NCBI GenBank assembly: GCA_001465935.1
Contig: LNKV01000016.1
Coordinates: 124,001 to 188,000 of the forward strand
Reading direction: 5' to 3'
Length of the DNA stretch: 64,000 bases
DNA from: Clarireedia homoeocarpa
Taxonomy: Eukaryota > Ascomycota > Leotiomycetes > Helotiales > Rutstroemiaceae
Made by a program: the position numbers and the translations under genes. The notes beneath the pieces are model-generated. The model was given only the letters and a program-made list of their open reading frames with translations, ran no database searches and was not told the DNA's origin. Below, piece by piece: positions 1-10,479 of the stretch. Position 1 is the first letter of the stretch, and every line of letters starts with the position of its first letter.

Positions 1-3000
1 ACGACCAATAATACGGGCCAGGGTTCGGAATTGTACGTAGATCACCACCTATCGTTTGATGAGTTGATTGTTCAGTTCTGATTTGAACATTCAAATACCA
101 AAGTCTGGTAAACCAGACGGAAGCAGGGGGAAGGTGCATGGATAGATGTTAAAAGCATACCTTATCAAGTGGCGCCTCCTCGAAACCTTTTAGCAATAGT
201 GCCTTTAGAGCAGCAGTCTTCGCCGATGGCTCGAGCGGGAAGTTGGGATCGCTATCAGACTGTGTAACCCACGTTGAATCTTTTGTAAATGGCTCAAATC
301 CCAGTGCATCGACACCTCTACTCAATGGGTCTCCTTGTCTGTTAAAGCTACCGTGGGACGACTTATGGCGTTTGTTACTGCACGGACTATCAGATCCACC
401 GTCCATGTTGTCGTCATCGGGTATGTCGAGCTCGCGGTAAGGTTCCGTAGTGGAGAAAATGCAGTCGCAGTGTGGGCAGACGTTGAACTATTTGAAATGA
501 GATCAGAACATCGACTAGAGTAGGAAATGGGGCAAACTTACGCCATCGCTATCATCTATATCCGCCTCTTGGACTTGGTTGTGAAGGTTATTAAAAAGGC
601 AATCCTTACAGAACACATGCGAGCACTACAAGGCCAACCTCAGTTTTTAATCCAAGCATTCATATGGTTACTTCTGATCTCGAAAACTTACCGAAGTAAT
701 GAGTGGGTCCGTAGGCACATCTGAGCAGATATTGCAGGTGATGCGGGAATACAGTTCTTCCTGGTCCAGTGTATCCAGAGCCTTGTCAAACTTGAACTTA
801 CTTCCAAACTCCGAGATCCCAAAGGGTTTAGTTCTATCAGAGTCCTCCTGGCCATTTTCCCTTGCAATACGTCTTTCTTCTTCACTTTGTGCGACCCAAA
901 TTCTGCACTGTTCGTAGAAAGGTTTAGCTGAGGCCGAAAGACGAGAAAGCTGGCGCTTCAGTTGGTTAACATCTTCTGCGGTCCAGGATTCCTTGATCGT
1001 ACGTTCCAGCATGAAGGGATGAGAGGTACACTGGCGGAGACGAAGCAGTTGAACAAAAAACACACCGTAGGCGCGCTGGGCAGTCCCGTTAGCCAGGAAA
1101 GTGTTAAGGGTAGAACGGAAGCGATTCTCTGTCTGTTGTATCGAATTTAGTACTCTGAATGTCCAAATTTTGCTTGATCACTTACAATACGATAAATAGT
1201 TCTCTCCTCCGGTGAGAAGTCCACTTGTTGTAGTACAGGGTGGGGATCAGGAAGCCGTAAAATGGGTCTGTTCATAATCGTAGTCTTCATGGTACGACGC
1301 ATCATAACATAGCTAAGAAGGGTCGCGATACGATTATTGCAATCTTCGGCATCAGGATCGCAAAAATATTTCTCAAAGGTTTTGTAGTCCATTGAGTAGT
1401 TGGCTTTGAGAAAGCGAAGGTACGGGAATAGTCTAAGGGATTCAATTTGTCAGCTTTCGATTGTTCAATTGCATTTGAACATTGAAAAAGCAATTTGAGG
1501 ACCAGGATCCATTCTTTCTAGTTTGCCTCCGTGGATGTCCAGATTCAATTTGGACTTTCAAAATCTCAAACAAGACACGAGTGGCCACTTACTCTTCCAG
1601 TCTGTTAAGAAGTGGGGTGCCAGTTAGACACCAACCTATATGATAAAGTTATTCAGCAAGAGCTAGCAGCAATAACACAGTATTGAACTTACGGTACATG
1701 CTCCGAAGGTTCTGGCAAGCTAGACTAGTCCTAGCCGTATTATTTTTGATAGCATGAGCTTCGTCGAGGACAACTCTGCGCCAATTTATCTGATGGAGGA
1801 TTCCAAGATCCTTGATAGCATCGTTCCACCAGCTCTGATAGCCCATATTCGCAATCTGCTCTCTAGCAATGCGGTCTGGGAAAGGAAATTGCTTCATGAC
1901 CTCCGTATAAGTAGTCAGAACAACGTCCATACTCCGTAGGACGGCATGGCTAACGGGGAAAGTCCTTTTATAGATCATGACTTTTGGGAGAGCGCTAACA
2001 TGGAGTTCAATTTCCTCCATCCACTGATGAAGAACCGAGGAAGGAACAACAATAAGTGTTGCAGTGATACCACGACGACAGTCCTCATCTGTAGGCGGGT
2101 TTCCCACCATGCAGGCAAGTGTTTGAACTGTTTTTCCTAAACCCATGGAATCAGCAAGAAGACCACCATGTGGAGGTTCCGAACTAAGTTCCCTTGCTAC
2201 CATCCACTGTGCTCCTAGTAATTGATGGTGGTAGAGGGTTGATCGCATGCCCTTCACTAACCACTTTCCATCAACAGCTTTAACATTTGCACGACCAAAG
2301 CTGCGAGAGGCCTGAAGCAACTTCGCTTTATCAGATCGACCTTTGCTCTTGCTGCTACCATCAGGGATATTTGCATAGAGACGCTGAAGTTGCGTAGTTT
2401 TGGAACCAGACCCAACGATTTCTGGTTCTGGACCAAACCTGAATATAGGGTCTCGAAGTCGATCAGAAATGGGGTCAGAGGTAATTAGTTCATCAAGAAT
2501 GCGTTTTCCAAGATTGTCTTCACCATCGCGTCTTTGCATGAATTGCATTTCGTTAGCAGTTTCATCGATTCTGATCGCTCCGGTTTTTCTTTTTCCTTTG
2601 CCTTTTCCCTTCCCTTTTCCCTTTCGCGCAGCAGTTTTATCTCTGGCTTTCTCCACTGTTTTCTTGCCTTTTGCTCCTGCTACCATGGGTGGACGGCCTT
2701 TTTTCTTTTGAGATTTTCTTCTAGCATTCTCTTTTTCTTGTTCTTTCATTATCTCATGAACTTCACGAGCGGTTTTGCCCACCCTTCTGCGAGGTTTCTT
2801 TTGCTTTTGTGGAGTATCTCCATCAATCAGCCCATTTCCGTTCAATTCTTCATTCAACATTTGTACTAAGGCCGCATCTGGATTCTGATTGTCGAATTCA
2901 GTATAATTTTCTGGCATCGAAGATGGCCCTTCTCGATTATCTCGCGTGCTGGTGCTTCTTTGTCTTGTCTCTGGAATAAATAAACCTTCACCACCATCAT

Positions 3001-3937
3001 CATAGCTCTTTTCCGGCTCGTAAGTCTTTTCCCAATGATGTGCACCTCGAACTCGATCCATCGTTACCACAATATTATTAACTCTCCCTAGCTCAGCGGC
3101 TGATGTTGAGCTGAGCCTACCTTTGACAGCCTGTTCTTTCAGGAGCGCCTTAAGTTGGACTTTAGCGTTTATGTATTCCTCATCTTCCTCAACTGTGCTC
3201 GACTCTTGATGCATCCATTGTTGATCATCTTCTTCGTCGGCATGGATTGAATTGTCAACTTCTGCATGACCACCATCGTGGACAAAAGTTTCCGCCTGTC
3301 TTCTGCGCTTTCGGTGCCTGGGAGTTGACGGAATCGCAGTTGATGCATTGCTTCTGGAAGATATGAGAGGAATTCTCATGCGTTGAAGAGCTATCATTTG
3401 CTCTGGAGTCAAAGCTTGGTCTCTATATGGTACTTGAGCCTTTTGGGGAGGTGGGTTGCTGTTACTTTCTGCATGTGGAGAGAAGTCCAATTCCGGTTCT
3501 GCTTTGATTGTAATTGTTCGATTACTTAGCCCAGTGGTAGATTGTGCTGGGCCTATACTCATTATCACGCAATCCTCGTCGGAATCATCATCGACAGCCG
3601 TATATTCCTTGTCTCGATCCAAAATTTCAATTGGGCTCTCAGAACCCATCTCAATGCTCTGCGCAAGAACGTCTGAATCATGATAGGCTGTTGTCGGAAA
3701 GGCTGTCGGAAAGGCTGTCGAAAAGGCCGCCAGAGTAGGCATTGGAGTGGCACTGCGGATTGATGCAGCAGAGTTACTGTCGTAGGCGCAATTGATATGA
3801 GATGGAGTTTCTGATTTGGGTTTCTTGATTGGTCTCAGGGTAAAAGGGTCTTCCAAGGATTCCGCAACTTGGCCATTTCTGAGGATACTAATATCATTTT
3901 CGCTAAGTTCAAATTGAACATCACCTTGATCAGACAT
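1..3937 (-). CDS. SNF2-family DNA translocase with internal RING finger (Rad5/Uls1-like), 3' end beyond window
   Basis: ATP-dependent DNA translocase, probably also a ubiquitin ligase, acting in the nucleus in repair or chromatin/SUMO-conjugate control. Exons read 3937-1693, 1635-1593, 1432-1186, 1132-692, 625-542, 487-161 and 48 to beyond base 1; all phases agree and give at least 1145 residues. The first ~550 residues are acidic and low-complexity, including a run of alternating Gly-Lys. Walker A is DSMGLGKT (about 596-603) and the DEAH box lies in VVLDEAHAIK (about 725-728). A C3HC4 RING starts at CNICSDVPTDP (about 978) and continues CSHVFCKDC and CPHCDC, placed between the two helicase halves as in Rad5, Rad16 and Uls1. 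The last exon opens with VVIYVQFRTLARIIGR, the start of the C-terminal helicase motifs. Uls1 fits best because no HIRAN domain is visible, but Rad5-like is possible. Confidence 0.9.
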
Positions 3938-5050
3938 TGTGTCGGTAGTTAGGTGAATGTATTGCTTGACTTGGAAGAATCAGTTCACGTAAATTTCAAG
4001 AGAGAAATGAGAGTTTCTGACTCAACGGAAAAGGCACTTCATATCCACCCCATCAAATAGACAAGTCAGAAGGCCTATCGTTCTGTAAATAAACGCCGAA
4101 ATTGCTGCAATGCGCTTCGAGGAAGTCGAAATAGCAAAAAAGGAAGCGCGATCGTAGAGATTGGTATTGGACGCAAAGAAGATAATTAAGGCTGAGAAAG
4201 GTTGCGTAGATTATTGCTGGAGTCGTAAAATCAAGTTGAGAACGGAATCTAGATAAAGCTCAAAGATTAGTTGTAGAGCAAGTGAATAGATAGATTGACA
4301 AGTATGTTGTAGTTTATGAGAGCGCAAAGTGGTAGCAAGAGTTATGGGTGGTTGAGGTGAAGAAAAAAGTTGTGGAAAAAGTTTGTTGTTGAAAGGTCAT
4401 CGGCGCCTCGTAGAAATTTATATACACTAGCGCGGTTCGTAACAAGCGAAGCTTGCGGCGATAAATGGTATCTTCTGGCCAAAGGGAAAGAGTATCAGAG
4501 AGAGAAAAGCAGTTATGGAAAAGTGAAGTTTTCATGCATGAAGCGGCGTGCGTGGCTTTAGTGAAATGCAGAATTTTCAATTATATTTGGCCCTTTGGGA
4601 TGGAGGATGGAGAAAATCGAGTTACCCGAGTGAGTTTCGTAACCGTAGAGAAGCTCATGTTTGTGTAGAAGCCCGTATCAACGACGTAGTGAAGTTATAC
4701 CGCAAGTGGAAGTCCATAGAGTGGAAGGAGCGAGGCGCTTGCCGCCCGCCGCCGAGACGCGACGACTTCCATTACCTCAACCATAAGCGAGCCAGAAGCC
4801 GCGATATTGTAGACTGCATGTAGTAAATCTTGAGATCCGAACTCCAATTGAGAAGGAATATAAGAGATAGATGAGGTAAAGTGAGCGTCTGGTATAATAA
4901 GCTTCCGTACTTCCGTACCAAGATTTGTTGCGACTGCAATTCCGACGACGGTGAAGCAAGCAAGGAAACAAGGAAACGACTTCTTCTTGTGACTTCCAAC
5001 ATCAAGCCACTTATATCTCCCTGGCTAACGAGCAACCCTTCGGTAACTCC
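3938..5050. other. Intergenic region upstream of the SNF2 gene
   Basis: This stretch holds the 5' flank of the leftward SNF2 gene. I see no recognisable protein, RNA gene or long repeat in it. Open frames here are short and look like chance. Confidence 0.5.
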
Positions 5051-5362
5051 ATGATATTCAACATGACACAAGATGAAACTGGTCCGTCCACTCAATCACA
5101 ACGAGAGAAGCCATGCCATGAGCGGCCAACCACCTCGGAATACCGTGTTGAAGTCCAGAAAGAAAAGTACAACCCGCACTTCCTTCTCGAAATTCCAGAT
5201 CCTGAAACACTTGGTGAAATGCGAGATGCATTCTCGCAGGGCAAGTTTGTCCCAGTAGGAAAAGAGGCTCGTCGTTGGACTAAAGCCCAAATAAGTGGCT
5301 GGCTTACTAACCATCTACGGTGCCCCCACATGCTGGCTGACCTGTCAGTATGCATATGTTGA
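5051..5362 (+). CDS. Small hypothetical protein or gene fragment
   Basis: An ATG-started frame of 103 codons with a hydrophilic, apparently non-repetitive sequence (for example IPDPETLGEMRDAFSQGKF). I do not recognise a family. It lies between the SNF2 gene and the HET gene, about 300 bp upstream of the latter. It could be a real short gene, a first exon whose continuation I cannot place, or a chance frame. The only support is that the composition looks coding-like. Low confidence. Confidence 0.25.
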   Translation: MIFNMTQDETGPSTQSQREKPCHERPTTSEYRVEVQKEKYNPHFLLEIPDPETLGEMRDAFSQGKFVPVGKEARRWTKAQISGWLTNHLRCPHMLADLSVCIC

Positions 5363-5658
5363 CGAGTATGATTCTCACAATTTCCAGCTTATTTTATTTT
5401 TGCTTACTATGAGCACTGGATTTCATGGCATCAGACTACGTGTCTGCTCGCGGTCATGCGTTAAGATTGATAGTTGGCTAGTAGGCCAGCGCCAGTCAGC
5501 CCATGAGTTTGTTTTCTTCCCCACACGCACGACAGGTACCTATCTATCTACATCTACATATATACATTCGTACTACATCCATTACATTCCGGTCTTTTTC
5601 CCCATAAGAACCTTGCGTTTACAAAATGCATATTCAGAAGTCACTCTAAGCCCTCACA

Positions 5659-8018
5659 ATGAACCAAATCACCCCCTCACCACCATCCCCCATTCCCCTC
5701 TGCACAACATGTTCACCCCTCAATCTCTCCCTCTCCGCCTTCCTCTCCGAACCCTACACTGAGAACAAAATGCACCAACTCGGTTCCTTCCCCGAATTAT
5801 TCGAGCGCATGACGCACTGCCGTCTATGTGAGCTTCTCGTGGAGACGTGCGATTCGGGTCTCTGGCAGCAAGTTTCACGCGAGAAAGAACAGTTGTTTTT
5901 TCTTGCCACATGGAAAAATGCCACTAGCACGAGGGAGAATCCCGGTGGAGAGATAGAAATAGAGAATGAAAGAAAAAAGGCTGCCGTTCTCATGGTATTC
6001 ATCCAAGAAAAATATGTAGCCGGCGGACTGAGTCTAGTGATAAGACCGCTGGTCCGCTCACCCATCATACACGGGAGCGAAAACGCTACTGCCGATTACT
6101 TGGAAGCAGGATATCAGCATTTTGCGAAACAGGTAGAAAGCAAGCTGATAGATTTCCAACTTGCACAAGAATGGCTTCATGGCTGCGAGAGCTATCATTC
6201 ATGCAGCAGTACATTCACCTCCCTCACAGGCCCCTATCGCACACCTGCCACATTCCGATGTGTCGACGTTGAGAATATGTGTATCGTGCAGCCTCCCGCC
6301 CAATGTCGCTATCTCACACTGAGCTACGTCTGGGGCGCCGGCAAGAAATTCGTCACACTACAGGAGAACATCCAAGAGCTGTCCCAGCCAGGCGGATTAA
6401 ATTCCCATCTCCCTCGCCTATCGAGCACCATCCGCGATGCGATAGAATTCACGCGATGGCTGGGCGAGAAGTATATCTGGATCGACAGTCTCTGCATATT
6501 ACAAGACGGGGGCGAGGAAAAGCTAGCTGCGCTAAATGATATGGGACTGGTGTATAGCCAGGCATTGCTGATGATTTGCGCAGCGGATGATAGCTGTCTT
6601 GCAGATGGGCTACATGGTGTAAGTGTACCGCGAATGGTGAAGCAGTATACGCGGGAAATAGCACCGGGTTTTACGCTTACGGCGCAGTTTAATTATGAAG
6701 CGTTTCTGGAGATGTCGGTTTATAATAGTCGAGGATGGACGTAAGTGAATGTTCATTTAATTTTATTTCTGTGGTGCGAAGCAATGAGAGAGGTGCTGAT
6801 GGAACTAGATATCAAGAAGAGCAGTTTTCTCCACGTATGCTCCTCTTCATTAACGATCAGCTCTTCTTCCGCTGCTCCCAAAGCGTTTGCACCGAAACCA
6901 CTTACTCACACACCGCCAGCCGCTTTTCCTCCGACCCGAGTCTCCTTTACCCCGTCCTCAAACGCCGCTTGATCGGCCGCAAAGGAACTTCCATCTCCAT
7001 GATGTATTTCCGCGCTGTGGAAACCTACTCCGCTCGCCAGCTAACATATCCCAACGACATCATCAATGCACTCGCTGGAGTGCTAACAACGCAGAGTCTA
7101 ATGATGAACTGTGAGGTTTTCCAAGGACTGCCCTCGGCAATCTTCGATATCGCGCTGTTGTGGCAACCGAGCGGGGAAGTGCAGGTGCGGAGGCGAGAGG
7201 GTTTTCCAAGTTGGTCGTGGGCAGGGTGGGAGGGGAAGGTGGCGTGGAGGCAGGATACAATGGAGATGGCTTCGTCTGGTATTTATGAATCTTCGGAGGA
7301 ACTGGAGCGGCTGAAAATTACGGGATGGATGAGAGAGAGGACGTGGATTGATTGGAGGAGGTGGGATGGAAAGAAGTTAGTGCCAGTTTGGGTGCCGCGT
7401 GGTCGAAAAGGAGATACAGTGGGCTACTCGGTGGATGCTTCATCGCCGGATAATTTATATGGTCGGACGGAAGATCTTAAACCGTTGATACTCGCCGAGG
7501 ATAGACGACAGAGTGGGAAGATTGAAATTTGGAGTGAGCAGTATCTGTATTTCTCTACTGTATCTATACAGTTCCGGATTCGGCCTTCACATGCATTCTT
7601 ACGCTACGGGTCTATTGATCCAGTTGTAAGTTTCTCCCTCCCTTTGCCCCCCCGTCTTTCTTCACCCTCCATCCCCCACATTCTCTCCACCATCCCTCCT
7701 TCCTTCTGGCCCGAACTAACATTCTACCCTTCACAGTTCAACTACACCAACCAAACCGTTTTCCAGCTCCTCAATCGCCACAACAAATTAAGTGGATATG
7801 TCCTCCTCTCGAGCAGCTTCAGCACCCTCTACTCCTTCCGCCCCGCCCCCGCCGTATACGACGCAAACTGGTCCCTCGGTGGCGACGGCACCGAGCCTAT
7901 TTTCGAGTTCTTGTTACTGAGCAAGGCGAATTATTATTCTTATTGGCCACCGCCCCCGCATGAAGGGGGTGGATATAGAATTAGTATGTATTTTGATTTC
8001 TCCCCCCCTATTAGCTAG
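5659..8018 (+). CDS. HET-domain (heterokaryon incompatibility) protein
   Basis: HET proteins act in fungal non-self recognition and programmed cell death. Exons are 5659-6740, 6809-7625 and 7737-8018, giving 726 residues. The HET core is clear: LTLSYVWGAGKKF, then TIRDAIEFTRWLGEKYIWID followed by SLCILQDG, and NSRGWT, where the first intron (68 bp) splices onto YQEEQFSPRMLLF, the usual RGWTxQExxxSPR motif. The second intron (GTAAGT...CTAAC...CACAG) is 111 bp, an exact multiple of three with no stop, so its retention would give a 763-residue form. No NACHT or other nucleotide-binding domain is seen; the C-terminal half is unassigned. The ATG at 5659 is the first in this frame after a CT-rich leader. 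The incompatibility role is family knowledge, not shown here. Confidence 0.85.
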
Positions 8019-8529
8019 TGGGTGACGCTCCGCTGGCTCTCCGAGGGCCACTGCCGTGGAGGCAGACTATTCGTACACTGCTGCTACTATTAGCCATGCT
8101 ATTTGCTATACCCTCTTTTTTTTCTTTTTTTCTTATTTTTCAGGGGAGAAGAGGATTTGATGAAAACCCAAAAACCAAGCGGCATCCCATCCCATCGCAT
8201 TGCTTTACAAAACAACACAAAATAATATAAGAAGGAGAAGAGAAGAGAAGAGGAGAGGAGAAGGCTAATAGAATAATTATGGAATAGGTTATGAAGAGGA
8301 AAATTATATGGATATCCACGTAATGATGGTTAGCACGCGTGCAGATGGGGTGAAGGAAAGAGTTGGATTGGGAAGGATACATGAGGATGCTGTTGCTGAC
8401 GGGGTAGGAGAGAGAGCGGTTTGGAGGGATATTGTATTGGGTTAAGGGGGGGGGGGGGGAGGTTGAGTAGTTTTAGGATTCTGTATACTGTGCTATAAGC
8501 TTATTGTTCACATAACGTGCGACCCTATC

Positions 8530-8775
8530 AAGTGCGCCACCCTATTAAATACACTATTTTTTATTTATATTCGACTTCAAATCTCAATTATATAGTAATA
8601 ATAATTAAAATTAAATAAATCTATATAATAGTAACTAAAGTAGACTTTATTAAACGATTTAAATAAATCTTTTTATTATATTTAGATTATCTATAATTTC
8701 TATATTATAATTAAATTAATAATATTATTTAAAATTTTCTCTTTTTAATAATTATATTATCTGGGTGCGACGGTC
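8530..8775. repeat. AT-rich island, probable decayed transposon or MITE
   Basis: About 220 bp consisting almost only of A and T (many TAATAATTAAA-like words) sits sharply between GC-richer stretches. The left edge reads GTGCGCCACCCTATTAAATA. The reverse complement of the right edge reads CCGTCGCACCCAGATAATAT, a weak terminal inverted similarity. This resembles a small element after C-to-T decay. Boundaries and class are inference. Confidence 0.4.
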
Positions 8776-8847
8776 TGGCCCTCCGAATATAAGTGGTCAC
8801 CTTCTCAGCCTAAGGTCCCTTGGTCGCCACGTGACCTGGTCTTAACA

Positions 8848-8925
8848 TCTTGGCATTTTGGAGAAAAGAATTAAGGGTCTGTGCTTTCGGGAGAATTGTC
8901 TCCAAATTTCTCCAAAATGCCAAGA
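8848..8925. repeat. Perfect 19-bp inverted repeat (hairpin) upstream of the methyltransferase
   Basis: The arms at 8848-8866 and 8907-8925 are exact reverse complements (TCTTGGCATTTTGGAGAAA) separated by 40 bp. The structure lies about 170-250 bp ahead of the O-methyltransferase ATG. It may be a hairpin in the 5' leader, a regulatory palindrome or a tiny fold-back element. I see no clear target-site duplication. Confidence 0.75.
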
Positions 8926-9097
8926 AGGCGCTAACCTTGTCTCCTTCAAGCGCTGTCCTCGTAGGTATACATTATATTGCTATGTTCCTACCTGCCCGCA
9001 GAATATTAGAAGTAGAAATCACCGGCTCATATTGGAGGATACTCATTTTTTACATACGGAAACTTATAATATCGCCTCCCTTTCTAGAACATACATC

Positions 9098-9894
9098 ATG
9101 TCAGCTATGTCACCCGTCGATGCTCCGCAGCATATACTACAGCTCCTGCATGAACTTCATCAAAAGTCGTTAGACCAGGAAGCTGCTATTTCGAAGCAGG
9201 GAAAGGTTTTTTCATCAGACATCCTTGGCGATCTTGAAGATCAACAGTCAAGCGATAACCCAAATACTGAATTTGATCGCTTCATGCTTGACAAGTTTAT
9301 CGCTCTGGATGAAGATAAGTGTCAGTTCACGTACCAGCTGATCAACGCCATGGGAGCCACCAATATTGTCGAGGCTGGGACCAGTTTCGGAGTCAGTACC
9401 ATATACCTTGCTCTTGCTATCGCCAAAGCAAAAGCCGCTACTGGCAAATCTGGGACTGTAATCGCGACTGAGAAAGAAAGGGCAAAGGCGGAAATTGCAC
9501 GAGAATATTGGGCACAGTGTGGCCCGGCAGTTCAGCAAGAGATTGACTTGAGGGAGGGTGATCTGCTCAAAACCCTGAAAGATGGGCTACCACAAATTGA
9601 TCTTCTCCTTCTTGACAGTAAGTTTAACCGTGCCGTAGCTCAACTACTTCCTTTGAGCTGATCAGAAATATAGTCTGGGCGGCACTCGCTCTTCCGACGC
9701 TCAAAACTGTCTTGCCCCATCTTCGACCAGGCGCGGTTGTACTCACCGATAACACGATATCTGGTAAGATGGGCTACGCAGATCTACTAGAATTTTTGAG
9801 AAACCCTGAGAATGGATTTCAGAACATGACTTTGCCTTTTACAAATGGATTTGAGATGAGCATCTACAGGCCAGAAATTTCGAGAAAGATGTAA
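9098..9894 (+). CDS. SAM-dependent O-methyltransferase (class I, YrrM/family-3-like)
   Basis: Predicted to transfer a methyl group from S-adenosylmethionine to a small molecule. Exons are 9098-9617 and 9674-9894 with a 56-bp intron, giving 246 residues, the usual length for this compact family. The SAM-binding glycine motif is VEAGTSFGVSTIYLA. Further motifs are TVIATEKE (motif II acidic), IDLLLLDIWAAL across the splice and LRPGAVVLTDN (metal/substrate loop). The C-terminus is FEMSIYRPEI. No signal peptide is seen. The start is the ATG preceding MSAMSPVDAPQH; the longer open frame upstream is not needed. The next gene downstream is a transcription factor and then a broken MFS transporter, so a secondary-metabolite role is plausible but inferred. 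The substrate is unknown. Confidence 0.88.
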
Positions 9895-10479
9895 TGACAG
9901 GACCTTAAGTACAAATGGAGCCTGTTACTCTCCAGCCTCTTAATGACAATGTGATATTCTTTTTGTGAAAATTTCTCTAGATGCTAATACTTCTTAGCAA
10001 CTCTAAGGAATGTCTACTGCAACCTCTAGATAGAACTTGCTAGAAAGTATTTAATTTTGAGCCATGTATTCTCTGTTATAGTCTCCATACTCGTATAGGA
10101 TTTTCCTGTGTTCACTCTAGATCACCGTTGTACTCGATGAACAGGTTGAAATTTTCCTTGTTAAACTGTGGGGGCTGCTTCGTTGATCTTAGATATCGAA
10201 ATCGTATTCTTTATGCGTAGAATGATCTGCAGGCTTTGTTATGTTAATGAGGGTATATGCGCGACCTCCATAAAGCGTTTCTGGAGTCATAATAACATGT
10301 CGAAGTAAGAGTGTTTATCCTGAATAACGAGGTGTTTCGAAATTCGGCTAATTTAGCGTGCCTGGACAGCTTCGCTTAACTCGGATATGACTAAGCACTA
10401 ATTACCAATATCAACTGCCTCTCGGGAAGATACCTAATGCACGATCGTTAATCGGGCTGACGATGAAGTAGATGAGGAA
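9895..10479. other. Intergenic region between methyltransferase and transcription factor
   Basis: About 585 bp that must hold the methyltransferase 3' end and the transcription factor promoter. No gene, repeat or clear motif is recognised. Confidence 0.5.

Larger units (their letters stand above)
8019..9097. other. Intergenic region with G-run and AT-rich island
   Basis: Contains a run of about a dozen G near 8447-8459 and a very AT-rich block at about 8545-8760, flanked on both sides by GC-rich sequence. It also holds a perfect 19-bp inverted repeat (8848-8925, separate entry) ahead of the methyltransferase. No gene is supported. Confidence 0.6.

Noticed and set aside
2400..2869. Plus-strand frames of 103-111 codons
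   Set aside because: They are antisense shadows of the Lys/Gly-rich part of the SNF2 protein.
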